From Symsagittifera roscoffensis (taxonomy: Eukaryota > Xenacoelomorpha > Acoela > Convolutidae), in the NCBI RefSeq assembly GCF_963678635.1, contig NC_087071.1:11729088-11793087 (forward strand): 64,000 nucleotides of DNA, read 5' to 3'. Positions 38,013-51,824 of this stretch are shown here, in pieces. The translations under genes and the position numbers were made by a program. The notes beneath the pieces are model-generated. The model was not told the DNA's origin. It saw only the letters and a list, made by a program, of their open reading frames with translations, and searched no databases. The stretch's first letter is position 1. Each line of letters starts with the position of its first letter.

Positions 38013-40426
38013 GACAAGGTCTTATACAAGTATAACGCGATAGTGTTGCCGCAACTCTATCAGACAGAACTATTATTCAGGTGGGCCATCAAGGGATCGA
38101 CAAAGTGTATCAGAGGATCCTGAAGCGCTTTGAGTGGCCTGGAATGAAAAAGGCATGTGAGAAATGGGTAACAGCGTGCCTGTCATGCCAACAGGTCAAG
38201 GATCCAAGGAAATTGCGATTTCCTTTACAATCGATTGAGTCGTCTGAATTCAACGAGGTGGTGCAGATAGATCACCAGAAGATATGCATGACAGACAGCG
38301 GTTATAACCAAGTCTTGGTCATGATAGATCACTTCACGAAGTATGCAGAGGCCGTGCCCTGCATAACTGCCTCGGCAGAGGAGACATGCGACCACCTGAT
38401 CAATACGTGGATAGCAAGACATGGTTTTCCGATGACGTTTCAATCCGACAACGGAACAGCTTTCGTAGGCGAGCTTACGAAAGAGCTTATGAGATGGTCA
38501 CAGGTCGCTCAGGCTCACTCCACGACATACCACCCTCAGACGAATGGCTTAGTGGAAAGACAGAATAGAACATTAGTGTCGATGCTGAGGGTATATTGTT
38601 CCAGGTAAATGTCCGATTGGGACAGATACCTTCCACAAGTGATGGGAGCTTACAATAGCACGCAACACTCCACCACTGGAGTCAGTCCACACATGATGCT
38701 GACTGGACACGAGAAGTCTTTACCCTTGACATTCTTTTACCCAGAGTATGAGGGAAAGAAAACGTCTCCGCAGGTTTACGTAAGGGATGTGATCAGACGT
38801 CAACAGGAGTTGAACGATCTGTGTAGAAGAAATACTCAGCAAGCACAGGCAAGGCAAAAAAAAAGATTCGATAAGAAAGCAGCTGGTGCAAAAGCTTACT
38901 CGGTGGGAGACTACGTATGGGTATTTCAGAACGTTATACCACCGAAAGGGACGAAAAAGCTCCTAAAGAAATGGAGGGGACCCTTCATGATTACAGAGGT
39001 GCACTAGGAGGGACGCTTTTACAGACTGAGCGCAGGCCGAGCCGCCCACTACGAGAACATCAAGCCACAAAATCCATCAACAGAGGACTGGTGTATACCT
39101 GCAGACATGGAAGAAGGGGATTATCTGATGATGGATCCTGCTTGTGAAGTTAACGAGAAAGGCACCAGGGGGAAGAACGATGGAAACGAGGTCGTAGAGG
39201 AGGGAACAAATACAACACTGGACCTGGATCCAAATGAGGTGATAGAAGCGGATGATGAAACCTTACCTTATGCAGAGGAAGATTGGCAGGATCCCGAGCA
39301 AACCGAGGTTCCCAAAAATTTGGAACCAGATCTCCCGTTCACGCTGCGGACTCGACAAGGCGACGGGAAGAGACCTAGGAAGAAGTACAACCGTTACGGT
39401 GACGATTTTATAGTAGACAAGATAGATCTGAAAAAGATAGTGGAAGAAGTGGTAGGTCTAGAAAGCATAACAGTCTCAAAAGACATTGACATAGTAGATG
39501 ATCACGACCAGGAATGGATCGAGGACAGATCGAAACTCGAAGTAGATTTGGATGAAGAGCAATCGGAGTCCTACAGAGATGATCTCACAAATCTGCGAGT
39601 CTTGGAGTGGCTGAATGAAATGACATCAGACCCTAAAGAGACCAGAGTCACGATTCAAGACGTAGATCGTGAAAGCGCGAAATACATTAAGACCGAACGA
39701 GATGATCCTTCCTGGGCTGCCCAGGAAGGACAGCTACTCATTCCAGCTTCTAACCTCGACTTGATATCCGGTATGCGATCGACGGGGACGTCGAAGGATA
39801 TTTTTGTCCGGGGAGTGGGGGTAGGACTTACCCATACTGAAAACTTGATAATAAAAAAATTGAGAATAGCAAGAGAAACAGGAGATTTAGAAGCAGAAAC
39901 AGGCGAAGAACCTAAGAAACCTGACATAGGGAGGGTAGTTGAGTCGTATTTTAACCTACCAAATGAGTATTCAAGTAACATAATATTAACAGACAGTGAT
40001 TTCATACTCACAAACAGAACATGTGCGATAGCAATCACTGCAGACATGGGTTTTAGGACAGCCTTAGCGGCAGATTTTAAGAGAGAATACAAAAACGTGG
40101 AATTCCTTCGGAAGCAACGACCAGGAGTAGGGGGCGTAGCAGCCTTACCTCCGGCGGCATCACAAATACCGGGAAAATACCTATGCTTCTTGGTGACGAG
40201 GGCGACAGAGAAGCAGCACGTGGACCCAGAGAACCTAGTCTTGTCTTTGACGAGGTTGAGAGATTTCCTCTTGGAAATGGACGTGAAGGAGCTCTCGCTT
40301 CCGGTGTATGATCCGAACAGAGGACGGCTGCATCCTAGGGAACTGTACGCTCTGGTACACGTGATATTCTCAGATACTAATATACAAGTATATCTGCATA
40401 AGAAATATTATTTAAGTATAGGCTGA
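38012..40426 (+). pseudogene. pol: Copy B integrase and Pol tail with macro-like domain (broken)
   Basis: Pieces 38081-38608, 38609-39007 and 39008-40426 correspond to the integrase, GPY/F and tail of copy C. A deletion of about 14 bases near 38077 removes the first finger histidines. TAA at about 38607 replaces a Tyr codon and TAG at about 39006 replaces a Gln codon. The DDE motifs themselves (VVQIDHQ, QSDNGTAF, NGLVERQ) remain. The final open piece (to 40426) has the acidic tail, the internal PPT module and the macro-like domain ending LHKKYYLSIG. No functional integrase is expected. Confidence 0.85.
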
Positions 40427-40815
40427 GTGACGTGTAGGGAGGTGATAGGACAAAGACTAGGTTATGTGTTATATTATTTTTATGTGTTATGTTATTAAGA
40501 TCTTGGGTAGGTAAGGGGTTAGTGACCATGAACAGCTGAATGACGATCTTAGGAATAGATCCAAAGTTTGGACTGTCCAATCTTAGGTCGAATTCCAAAA
40601 TTTTAGAGACCGACTGATTTTAATAAATTTTAGGATAAACATCTTTTTATCTGAACTGTTCTTAAACAAATTTTAGCGTTTTTTAGCGATATATGTGAAT
40701 ATGAAACTGACAAGTGTGATATTCGTGATTTCTTTTCTAGATCCTGATTGATCATTTAAATTACTCACTTGAGTCAAATCATCGAATCGAATCAAATCAA
40801 ATCTGAAAGAACAGT
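40427..40815 (+). other. Copy B gap between Pol tail and ORF2
   Basis: 390 bases without a gene. It has a TATGTTAT-rich tract after the Pol stop and the probable splice acceptor at 40727-40740. Confidence 0.6.
40727..40740 (+). promoter_or_regulatory. Probable 3' splice site for ORF2 (copy B)
   Basis: ATTTCTTTTCTAG followed by ATCCTGATTGATC, 76 bases before the ORF2 ATG at 40816. It matches the site in copy C, including the 13 bases after the AG with one change. Confidence 0.55.
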
Positions 40816-43800
40816 ATGGACAATTTCAACCTGGATGAATTGATGGACCTGGCAGAGGCATATGTAGGACCGATGGTAGATGCGATCTATCGTCGGCTAA
40901 TGGAACGAGACTTCGCTCTGGAGGACCCAGAGGTAGTCATGTTGCTGACCGCCCTGATCAACATCTTGGGACATGACAACCGTGGGGACCGCCCCACGGA
41001 AGTCCTGTTGATGGCAGCATATGGAGAGAGGGGAGTACTAGACCGCCCGAATAAGAGAGTGATGAGGTGGAGAAACGGGGCTCTCTCAGGGAGTGACTTG
41101 GCGAATGAGCCTGGATTGGGAAGTTTTAGGACTTACCAACCAGGGGAAATGCCTATGCCCTCCATGCCCAAACCTGGGATGACGAGAATGCATCGGGAGA
41201 TGAACAGCGAGGCTGCCTCGTCTGGTTCACCACTGAGAGCAGCTGTGCCGCCAAACAGGGCGAAAGTCGAACAGAAGCTTCAGACGGACCAAACCATGCA
41301 AGATCTGGATGGGATGAAGCATGAACTGGAAAGGACGAGAAAGGAGTTAGACGAGATGACGAAGATCATGCTCACGACAGAGGAAGACCGGGACTTGTGG
41401 AAAAGGTTGTTCGAAGACTGCAACAAGAAGCAGGGTCAAGAGCTGGAGCGCTTGAGGCAGGATTACAAACAACGAACGGAACAGATGGCATTGGAAGCCG
41501 CAGTGGAGAAGGCGATACCTGCAAGGAGTAATCCTCGTGGGCAGTCCCCGATGGAGCTCTTGACGCCTCGGGAAATGAGCCAAATGACGGAAACGCGACT
41601 CCCGTTAGGATCAGGTCGATCGAGTGACGATTCCGGACCCTAGTGACACCTTGGGTGATCCAGTCGTAGAGCAAACGATGCAGAGGCTGATAGAGACAGC
41701 TGGACGACTAGTCGCCAGTAAGAATACACGAGGTTCCGGGTTGACTGCACCCTATGGGACGATCGACGACACGGGCAGAGTACAACTCTCCCAAACAGTG
41801 GTTAGACCGGGGATGAATGACGTGACGCCACTCATGGGAAGCTCGAAAACCCCAGAAAGAAGAGTTCAGAAGATGCCAGCGAAGAAAGTGTCTCGCGTAA
41901 TGGACGTGCAGAAAAACAGTCAGTTGAGATACAATTTCACGAGAGTTCCGGAGACGGATCCGAGAGCTTGCTTCAATCGAGCAACTTGGAGCCCGGCAGT
42001 GAACCTGCAGCAACCACCACTGGTGACATCACATCTGATACTGGGAGACAGCGTGGTCAGAGTTTTGTCGAACTTGAGGACCTCGTGGGTAACCACGGTG
42101 ATGGCCTTTGGAGGCGCGACAATAGCCCAGTTATACCGAATGGTGAAACTGATGAATCCAGGGAGGATTCCCAATGTGATGATCCTGGTTGGGACAAATG
42201 ACATCTCCAAGGCTTCGGATGAGCAGGAGGCGCTGGTGGAATCAATGATGGTGTGTTTATTTACAACCACCTGGCAGAAATTCAATTGCGCGGTACTGAC
42301 CGTTTGCACTGTGCCAATGAGCGCGAGGAGCCTGACAGCTGCAGGAAGAAGGCACAACGAAGGTGTCGTCAGGTGGAACAATATCTTGAGGAATCTCGCA
42401 AGCCGGAATGCCGGAAGAATGATCCTCATGGACATCGAACATGAGTTGAGAGCCATGGATCAGGCTAGACTGACCACGGACGGCATCCACTTCGATAGCA
42501 TCGAAGGGCAGGCTTGGTTGAATCGAGTCTTCCAAGAGCGCTTGCATGAACTAGAAGCGGAACTCTTTGCTACTGGAGTACTGAAGGAAGAAGGAACGAC
42601 GAATGACGCAGTAATCACGACCTTTGTGCCTCCTAGCCTGGAGACGCGCTTGGGGACGGTACCGGCCGCCACGAGTTATAGACAACAGAGTTCCAGCGAA
42701 CCGGGTCAAAGGACAGAGGTGCAGGACCGGTTGGGAGAAGCACCGTTGAGGAGGACCATTCATCCTCGAAGAAGACTAGGACCCGTTAATCCGATCGAGG
42801 AGACGACTAGCACGTCTAGATCTGATACATGATCGGAGACGACACTTCGGAGAGATCAGAGTAACAGTAGAGAGGAGAGACGCCCGGGCAGAAGCTCCTT
42901 GATGTGATCAAGACCCATACCCTCTCCCTGGCATGTGTACAAGGAAGAGTTGATGAAACTGGATCTCCAGAGGGTGAGCTTCATCGAAGACGCAAGGAGG
43001 ATGCTGAATGGAGCGAGACTGTCCGTCAGCAGGCTGTACTCGATAACCGGTGTAGACTGGCTGATAGCCGCCAGTATAAACTTTAGTTCCACAACGGCCT
43101 TAAGATTTGCTGATTTAGAGGGACTGCCCCCTAATAACACAATGGGACCGGTGAACGCGAGACCATTGCAAGATGTTAGATTGAACCATGATGAAGGCAA
43201 TCGAGAGGAAAGACCAGGAAGGTTTCTGACAACGACAGCGCCGATTGGACAACATGTGAAGATGTTCAGGCAAGTGACGGCACCCTCTGGTCATGTGAAG
43301 GAGAGAGTATACCCGAAGTTAGTGAATCAGGATGGTGATGTCCAAAGGTATGGCGGACTGAAAGCGATAAAGAAAGACGAAACCATCTTCGCCGCCTATG
43401 ACAAGGCAGAAATAAGGAAGGCGAAGATCATGATTGTGGCGAATTCAGAGTTCGTGCACACTTCCAAGTCTCTGTTCTGGCCAGACGTCATAATGTTGGC
43501 AGCGGTCGACCTGGATCTACTGCAGGCAGTATCCATGGCAATAGGGGTACAAAGACAAGCGGAGATGAACCCAATCACGATCGTGTTTGCTGGCATCAAT
43601 GACCATCTACACAGTAGAGGTTTTCCGAGCAGACTCAGAGATCCTACAACGGCGGAGAATGCAGTATGGCCAGCAATAAAGGACATCCTTGAGTCGATGG
43701 GCGAAGTGGTGGATGCAACGAAAGAAGGGGCGTTCAACAAGATAACACCGAAGATAGTGTTCGCGTTGTCTCCGGGGTACGCATGTCTCCCAGACGGACT

Positions 43801-46800
43801 GAAATTCGTGTATGCGATTGTGACCTTGCTGTCAGAAAGAAGATATGATGTGATCATATCAGCCCCAAATCGCATGATAGAGATGGAGAACCTGAGGCCA
43901 CTCAGGGCGGAACTACCTGCAGTGTGGTCAGATATCTCAAACGCGATGAGAGGATTCAAGGACCATGCGCTGCACATGTTAGTATTGGATGAAGTGCTGG
44001 GATTGGAACTGTCCAATTTCAGTAGACAGCTCAAATCAAAGCCGGGGATAGATGATGACCATCGAATAATCGTATCGATGTCGAACGACTTGTGGTTCCG
44101 AGCAATGGAAAAACAGGGGAGAGCGCGAAAAGAAAGAATTCACTAGAAACGAGAGCTCAACTGGAAGCGATGGTTTTGAGGACCAAGCCGGAAGCCAACC
44201 AGTGGCTACACCTGAATCCTCGAGTAGCGGCATTGGGTGCAGATGCTTTTGAGCAAGGCCCTGTGATGATCACGAAGATCCATGCTTACTTGTTGAAGGA
44301 GGTGAATCTAGCGGAGAATGCCGAAGAAAAGACCGCTGAGTTCACAAATAGAATGTGTCAAATTACCCTAGAGACCTTCTGGACCCAGGAACTGAAGGGA
44401 CAGGAAGGCTTTGAGAGGACAGACAGCAGGTTGGAAGGGTTGGGAGCCGGTTGGACCGCGTCCTTCTTGGCAAAAGTCTACCCAAGAGTTTCTCATTACC
44501 TGATCAAGGAATTCCTCCAAGCAGTAGTGGAAATATCAATAGTGGAACTAATAGCCTTGTTCGTGACGTTTGGAGCACAGAGTTTTGTGAAGGGACCGGT
44601 GCTGCTGCTCACCGAAGGGATCCAGAACTTGCGGTTTGATGGACTTCTGACATTGATTGCGATTACCCACGGAAACTTGGGAGGATTAATGAGATTGACG
44701 CGTTGCCCGGAGCAGATGAAAGAGAGAGTGAGGAGCTTGGATATAAAGAAATCCACGGACTCGTGGAATAAGATAAGAGATTTGAGACATACTCTTATCC
44801 AATACCTCTTGCAACAAAATCGCTTCGGAACGGGGGAAGATGAAACGATTGAGAAAGAGGAGGATGTCAGACGATGCGTTGGAGGCATGCCCCTGCTAAC
44901 CGATCTGAGCTTAGCCATGAGAACCGATCCCTTGGCGCTGATCAGAGGAGTCACGGAGTTGTGACAGTGATCTACGGACCAGCGGTCACGTTTGCGTTCC
45001 CAGACGTTAAAGTGGAAGCATATAGGAGGTCGGTGCTGCACCTGAACCTCATATCAGCGGTGGACGGTAGTGCACTGAACTGGTGTGAGCAGCGCACGTT
45101 GCGGGAACTCATGAGCGAAGATCTGTTATTTGCGAAAATATCAGAACCAGAGATGACAGTTATCAATTTTGACGATCACTTCCGTGATCGCATGAGAGAA
45201 GTAGGAGAGGACACGTCGAAGTGTTTCCGAAGCTGTGGAATCTGAGGCCCTATGACAAAACGAATGGTGAAATAACCAGAGTGCCTCGTCTCACTGCAGC
45301 ATATCATAAAGTGAGAGAAGGAACGAAAGACTGGGGCGATTACGAGAAGCTACCGGAAACAATCCCAGAATTCCCTCTGATAAGAATGATGTTGCTCGGA
45401 GCAGTCTCCGTGGTACAAACTCCTAGATTGAGAGCGTTTGAGACCAATGAAAGGAGGGTGGGGAATTTCGAGGCAACGATGGACACATACTTTGTGGGAA
45501 GAAATGCCGCTGTGTTACAGTACACACGATTTGCCTACACGGATCAAGCGACGAGAAGGCGAATAAGCAACGCCGCGACTCCCAAGCCTGGAAGGTTTGA
45601 TGAAGAATGGGCGGGACTAGGCTTGGCGCCTATGAGAATGAGAGGCAGGACCGAGCTGCCCGAGGCCTATTTGATCCTGACGAGTGTAAAATCGGAGATG
45701 AAGGCAATAGGAACGCTGCAAACGAGAATTTTCCTAGCACCCTTCGGCTGCGAGGAAGTCAAAGTGGTTCATGGAGAATAGGAAGATGGATCGGCCGGTA
45801 CGTTGCTCATACCTAAATTCCCAGAGGAAGCCAACAATGATGAAAAAGGACCATCGAGCTCGAATAAAGATAAATCAGAAGGCGAGGACGGACAGGGAGG
45901 AAGCCGTCAAACTGAAGAACCCATGCAACAGGATCAAGCTGGTGGGGAAGACGACAGGGCATCGACAGGAGGAACATCCAGCCTGGATTTCAATATCTTC
46001 AGTGATCTTGAGATCAATGCAGATACGTTGGAAGCGACTGAGCCAGCGGATGAAGGCATCTCGACACTGGAGCCTCCGTCAGTCTTTACGGAAATGAAAT
46101 GGAATTTGCCGAAGAGCAGCTCTCCTGGCAATTCAAGAAATAGCGAACAAAGAATCCTCATGGAATCACCTAGGAGGAGAAGAATAGAGGGCTCAGCTAG
46201 AGTACCTTTCTTGGGAACGTTGCCCAAAGAGGAGTGGGAAGTACATCACCGAGACCACGAGAGTAGGACGGGATGCAAATTGGACAGAGTGGCGTTCATG
46301 GAAGAAGTCTGGACAGTAGTTCAGAGCTATGGGACCCAGTACATCCTCAAAACAGGTCTCAACTGACTGTTAATGCGGGAAGTCCTTGACAAACTTGATG
46401 ATTGTGAAGGGAGATTGAGTGAGTTATTGATCGACTCGGCCACTGACGAAAGTGATGCGAACTCTCCCATCAAGATGACGCCGCAGGACGATAAAGGAGA
46501 GGTGGTGTATCTGTCAAGAACCAGGAAAGGGACGATGCAATCGAAGTTGTTGATTGACAAGATTAACGAAATGAAAATGAAGTTAGGCAGCAGAGTGATG
46601 CCGAGAAGAGTAAGAAAGACGAAGGTGGATTCAGAGATATCGGTGAAAATTGCGAATTCAGCAAAGAGAAAGCGAGTCGAAGAGATCATGGATTTGGGAC
46701 AAGGCGACTATCAATTGACCGGCACAGATAAGATGCTGACTGATATAACGATGGTGCCACCCATTCTCATGGCGGGGATAAAGTCAACGGGCTATAAATC

Positions 46801-49721
46801 CAGAAGGAGTGACCGCACTCTGACTGGAGCAACCATGGAAATGGAGATACTCAGCCAATGCAGAGAGAATACAATGAGGGACTTTAAGCCATCTCCCATG
46901 AATCACGGAAAGGGAAGTGTCGCAGGACAACTAGTACCAGTAGAATATAACCGACTGACAGTGTCGGAGACTCTGTCAATAGATGAACCCGCCGGTGGAT
47001 ACATGGAGATGTTGGAACACCGAAACTCGGCTAGAGGGTATTTGATGGCTTTAGAAGACAAGGGTGCCATGGAGGGTTATCTGGAAACGATGTTACAAGG
47101 CACCACCCTCAAGCAAAAGGCGTACGGGACCTTAGCGTCGTCTGAGATACAGGCAGAGACGATAGAGCAGTTGGTGAGCCTTCCATGGAAAGCAGTAGTA
47201 TTACGATACTTTGAAGAAGAAATGAGGACTGCGCCGAAAAGAGGACAGAGTTGCAAGGACAGAGTTGCAATTGAGATTTGCATGGTGCCTGATGGGACTG
47301 ACTCGTGAAGAGTACGATTCGGAAGAAAGGAAAAGATCAAAGGAAGAGAAGGTTTTCCTTATGACAAACCTGAGGGATCTGATGATCCAAGAGGGAGCAG
47401 CAGTAACGTTTGCGAAACGGAGAGACGCTCTCTGTTTCATTCGATTCATGATAGAACAGATCTCGGTACCAGCATTGAATACCTGTGTCAAGATGCTGAG
47501 GGAGGGCGATGCACGAGCGAAAGCCTTACTCTTATTAGCACTGCTGGATATGCATCAAAGCAAATCGATGAGGGTGAACATGAAAGAACCCGAGGAGTTA
47601 GAGCCCATGAGAAAGAAGGAGCTGAGACTCACCAAAGAATCTATGGGGACATTGCCGAAGTCCAGTGAATACTGTGGACCAATTAAAAAGAATTCGTACA
47701 GCTACGTATCCGGAGTCATAGGGATGGCGTATAACCCGTTCCTGAGTGAAGACATACGCGATTGCTTCTTCGATTACGAGCAAGCAGTGTTGCTAAGATT
47801 CTGGATGTCGAGAATTGTGACGATTAAAAGCGCTACCAATCCTCAGAATAAATTGGGATTGATCTTGGAAGAAGAGGTGACTGCACCTTCCGTACCAAAA
47901 TCCAAAAAAGATTGGAGTTTGGGTTGGGATTCTCGGATGAATTGCTGAGGACGAGCTTAATGGTGGTGTGGGAATTGATGAGGCCATCATGGTGTCCTAG
48001 TCCCAACGCAGACTCAATACTGCGAGCGACACAGGACGTGCAGAGGGAATTGAATGCAGACTGTAACCTGCGTGACCTTAACATCATATATAATGGGATG
48101 ACAACGGCCTCTAGAAGCAACGGGGAAGATAAAGTGGAGTTGCCTGGCTGGGAACCAGAAGACTGGTTTAAACCTGGTAGCTGTCTGGCGGAAGTCTGTG
48201 GACTGGAGGGTCACGTTTGTGGAGGTCTGGACTGTGTGAAGACCCTGGAGAAGCAACCCAAGCAATTGACGGTATTGTTTGGAAACGTAGTGATGAAAGC
48301 AAGGACGGAAACGGAACTGATAGCAGATTGTCATGGAGGAACCGATGTGAATCTAGTGACTGCACTAGGATTCTACAGCATGTTTGGTTCATTAGAGTCA
48401 CTATTGAATCTAGAACAGAAACATGAGATGGTCACAGCCATCAGTGTAGAAGTGTTCCCAGGAGTTCTGCAGACTGAGCAGAAATACATAGGAAAATGGA
48501 GGGAAGCAATCGAGACGGAAATGAACATTAGGCACAGTGATGCGTATTGTAGACCATCAGGAGCACGATATTTGGTGGTTTCAACATTGGCTCCGATGTG
48601 CAAGAGCAGATACCCTGTACATTTCGTAGCTGTGGATGTGAAGAGTACGAGAACGATCGTGGATCAAGCCTTCTCAGTGCCGAAGTGCGTGAGACTAACA
48701 AGAATGTCTGAAAAATCTTATGAGTTGCTATGTAAGATGTTCTCAGCAGTTCCAGAAAGAACCAAGGAAGAGTTGGAATCGATACTGGGAAAGAAGTTCA
48801 TGGGATACGTGAGCGGGAACTTCAGTGATTTTGAGAGACAGAAACAGAGAGGATCAACGGTTACGGATTACAATACAGTAGCCGAAAATGATGAAATCCA
48901 CCGAGTGATGATGGAAGTAGAACCATTACTGGAAGCTTCGGGAAAACGTAATTGGAGGAGCATCATGTTGACAAATGATGAGTTTCCTTGCCACTGCTTG
49001 TTACAGACTTGGTGGTATCCCAAGCGTAGTAATCTGATGTTGATCTGGGACTCTGGAGAGCTGCTCTCCATGGGTTTGCCAGACTCATCACAGCCCATAA
49101 CAATAGTGATAGTGGGAGTTATGATGGCGATACGATGGCTGGAGGCTCATGTGAGAGAAAACAACAGACAGGAAGCGCCAACGAGAGAACAGTTGCAGAA
49201 GTTGGATTGTCTAAAAGATTTAGATCTTTTTAAAACAATGTGCAGAATTCTGAACATTCCGATGGAAGTGAAAAGGATATGGGCAAGAAAACGATTGAGC
49301 TGACATGACTGCATGGTTGTACGAGTATGTTAAGAAGCATATGTCGAAGCACGGCAGATTGTACAGTGGATATCAGCTGGACATTGGAGCGGGAGCCTTC
49401 AAGCGAGCTTTCGTGACTCATCGGAATGCAGTGACCACCGCAGTGAAAAGAATTTCCAGGACTAGTGAGCGTAGTGGAAAGGAGAAGGCGGAGATGTTGA
49501 AGGAAGATTTGAAGAGAAATGTGACCTTGTGTCTCCACAACAGCTTCTGCAGGAACAGAGAATCTAACGTGGATCCCCTACCTTGTTGTAAACAGAGGGT
49601 AGAAGAGCAGAAGTGTTGGAGGACTGCTTCCAATAGCGTCAGGATAGCCAACGATGTGTTACAAGACACAGAAACCGAAAGTGGAGAGTCAGTATCACAG
49701 GAAGAAGAAATGGAACATTGA
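40816..49721 (+). pseudogene. Copy B giant 3' ORF (ORF2), full length but broken
   Basis: Same length and order as copy C's ORF2, split by frameshifts and stops into 40816-41643, 41624-42832, 42935-44146, 44092-44964, 44874-45245, 45221-45781, 45803-46366, 46373-47308, 47265-47948, 47912-49303 and 49305-49721. The SGNH domain is in the second piece (GDSVVR near 42045, GTND near 42190, DGIHF near 42480), and the degenerate second module is in the third (ANSEF, then FAGINDHL near 43585). The Cys cluster reads GSCLAEVCGLEGHVCGG (near 48180). Although broken, it gives a useful comparison with C: the SGNH residues, FSVPKCVRL, the CHCLLQ-WWYPKR block and LCLHNSFCRNRE are kept. Confidence 0.9.
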
Positions 49722-50509
49722 CAAATGGTCGAGAAGACAAGAGGCAACAAGAAAGAAAATTAGAGGAATTTAGAAGTTTTAGAACTTATAAACGACGAAA
49801 AAGCAGAAAACAAAGAAGTGATGGAAAGAAGAAATTAAAACTCAGAATTGTTTTATGTGTGTGAAAAACTCAAGTGAGAAACCAAACAACCAAGTTGTAA
49901 TTGAAAACTGAAACATTTAGTTGAGTTTGGAACATTGGAGAATTTGTTGCATTTATAAATTTGCATTTTGATTTTTAGCGAAGTGGCTTTAGGGACACTT
50001 ATTATTTTTTTAGAAAGGCTTAAGAGGAAAGTATATTTAAATATTCCAGCCTGCATGATTGTTTTTAATCACTTAGGAAGACTGATCACTTTGTGGTGAC
50101 ATGAAAGACTTGAGCAATCTCTTGAAGAGGAGATTGTTACATTGTTCTTTCTAACCACAGAGTTTCTTAGTTTTAATGTTCAGGACAATAAACAAGCAAG
50201 ATTTCCGAAGGGAAGGAGCATAGTAGGATAATTTTGGCTTGTTGGTTGGCAGGACTGTCCTGCAAACCAGCATTTTCTAAACTTAAGAGAAAAAGTTTTT
50301 AGTCAGGACATTGACATTGGAAGTCAGAAAAGACGTTTTTATCTTAGGTCAAATCCTCAGTGTGCAGATTAATGAAAGAATTTGAAGGCTGTAGTGATGT
50401 AATATGATGCCATTTGTATTCTGCAGTGAGTCGATGTGGCGTGGATAAAAGTGATTACGTGCATTTTGTAAATTCTGTTCGATGGCACTGTGCCGATTAT
50501 ACGAACATT
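49722..50509 (+). other. Copy B 3' untranslated region
   Basis: About 790 bases, AT-rich, no gene. It holds the 23-base segment shared with copy C (50155-50177) and a second weaker match, GTCAGAAAAGA...TTTTATCTTAGG (about 50320-50350), to copy C's UTR near 5890-5930. Confidence 0.6.
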
Positions 50510-50551
50510 GCGAGATTCAATGAGGACATTGACCGGACTGTCCGGGGAGTA
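50510..50551 (+). promoter_or_regulatory. Copy B terminal polypurine tract module
   Basis: GCGAGATTCAATGAGGACATTGACC... then TGTCCGGGGAGTA, directly followed by the LTR's TG at 50552. It matches the terminal module of copy C. Confidence 0.75.
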
Positions 50552-51465
50552 TGTGACATTCGACCAGAATGGCCAAAATGCAATTTCTGCAGACTTCGCA
50601 TTTTTAGCAGTAAGCCTTCCGAGTTGGTGATTATTAGAAGTTAAGAACGTTAATTGAACGATTGAACAAAACGTGAAGGTTGAAGGATTTGGGAATTCAA
50701 AATTTTAAATTTTCGAAGTGATTACGTAACATTTCTGAGAAACGTCAGAAACGGCCATTTTGGCAGAAAAGCTAAAAAACAACAGAACAACATTAGCTGC
50801 GCTAACAACAACTGCGAAATCGAGATTGAAAAACGACAACGAGTTACAGAGTAACAGAGAACACTCCGATTTGCAACAATTGTGCCGCTACAATAGTTGC
50901 AAGGCCGTTGCGAACAACGGTGAAGGGTTAAAGCCTTCCGGATTAAGAAGAAATCAAGATTAACGAGCTTCATTCAGCGGATTCGTCAATCCGGAAGGGT
51001 AAAGGAACTGAAACTTTTATCCTGTTACATAAACTTTTAGCATCCTGTCATGTCCTGACCTAAATTTAATTGATATTCGGATTAGTTTTGATAAGGATGA
51101 GGAGCTAGGAGTTGGGGGGAAAGGGTTGATCCATCTTCGATGGAGATGATGATTTTTATCTACTGAACAAAAACAATAAATCAATAAATCGTAATAGCCC
51201 TGTTTTTAGGAGTGACCTCGGGGTCTGGGGATACTGAGACCCAGCCATGAGCTCATTATTTGCATGCAACCTAGTTAATTTGAGCGTTCTGGTCGAAGCC
51301 GGAGAACAGTAACGTTTTTGTCGACCCGATGTAAGAAAGACCACCGAAAGCACTGGCTTGGTAGAGACGGTCAAAAGCATGCAGAACTCTGTTTAGACGT
51401 TAGCCAGTCGTCTTAGGACTTAGTTTTGTTTTCCGTCGATATGTATCTTCCGGGCGAATGTTACA
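50552..51465 (+). repeat. Copy B 3' LTR
   Basis: 914 bp, from TGTGACATTC to GAATGTTACA. Two AATAAA polyadenylation hexamers lie at 51175-51180 and 51183-51188, just after the TCCATC/GATGGA hairpin. Confidence 0.92.
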
Positions 51466-51772
51466 AAGTTCTACTGTCTAATAAAAAGTAACTTAACGGA
51501 TTGTTCCGACCCGGTTTTTAACGGCGTTCGCGTATTTTGGGTATTTTGAGACCTAAGTATGGGGACTTTCTCCTTTCTAGAGTGGGGGGATATTTCGGTA
51601 GTAGCCTTTAAGCTGTAACGGGTCGTAGTCTCATGTCACAAGCGAACCGAATTGGCTCCGACCGTTTTGAGGTAGAAAAACACAAGAGATAGTGTCCCTG
51701 ACTCTTGAGCCAATGGTTATAGGGCCTATTTTTCTCAAGCCTCATATGTGACCGCAGTGGACGAATGTTACA
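51466..51772 (+). repeat. Copy A 3' LTR, second part
   Basis: Resumes after copy B with AAGTTCTACTG (the first three bases are the target duplication) and ends CGAATGTTACA at 51772, the same ending as the other LTRs in the window. AATAAA lies at 51480-51485. Confidence 0.85.
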
Positions 51773-51824
51773 CGATCAGACTTCTTCTTTTTTTCAAGAT
51801 TTTGCGTTCTTGTTCTTGCTCGGT
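51773..51824. other. Spacer between copies A and D
   Basis: 52 bases, T-rich, not matching any of the four elements as far as I can see. It may be the only non-element DNA in the window. Confidence 0.5.

Larger units (their letters stand above)
32130..51465 (+). mobile_element. Copy B: related giant element, internally deleted and decayed (19.3 kb)
   Basis: Both LTRs (32130-33042 and 50552-51465), PBS, leader, a gag/integrase fusion remnant, ORF2, 3' UTR and PPT are present, so the original would have been about 24.5 kb. It is a different subfamily from C and D: the Gag N-terminus and most of the LTR differ, while integrase and the tail are close. It is inserted in copy A's 3' LTR. The duplicated target is AAG (32127-32129 and 51466-51468), or AAAG if the LTR's last A is counted as flank. 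Many stops and frameshifts make it non-autonomous. Confidence 0.92.
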
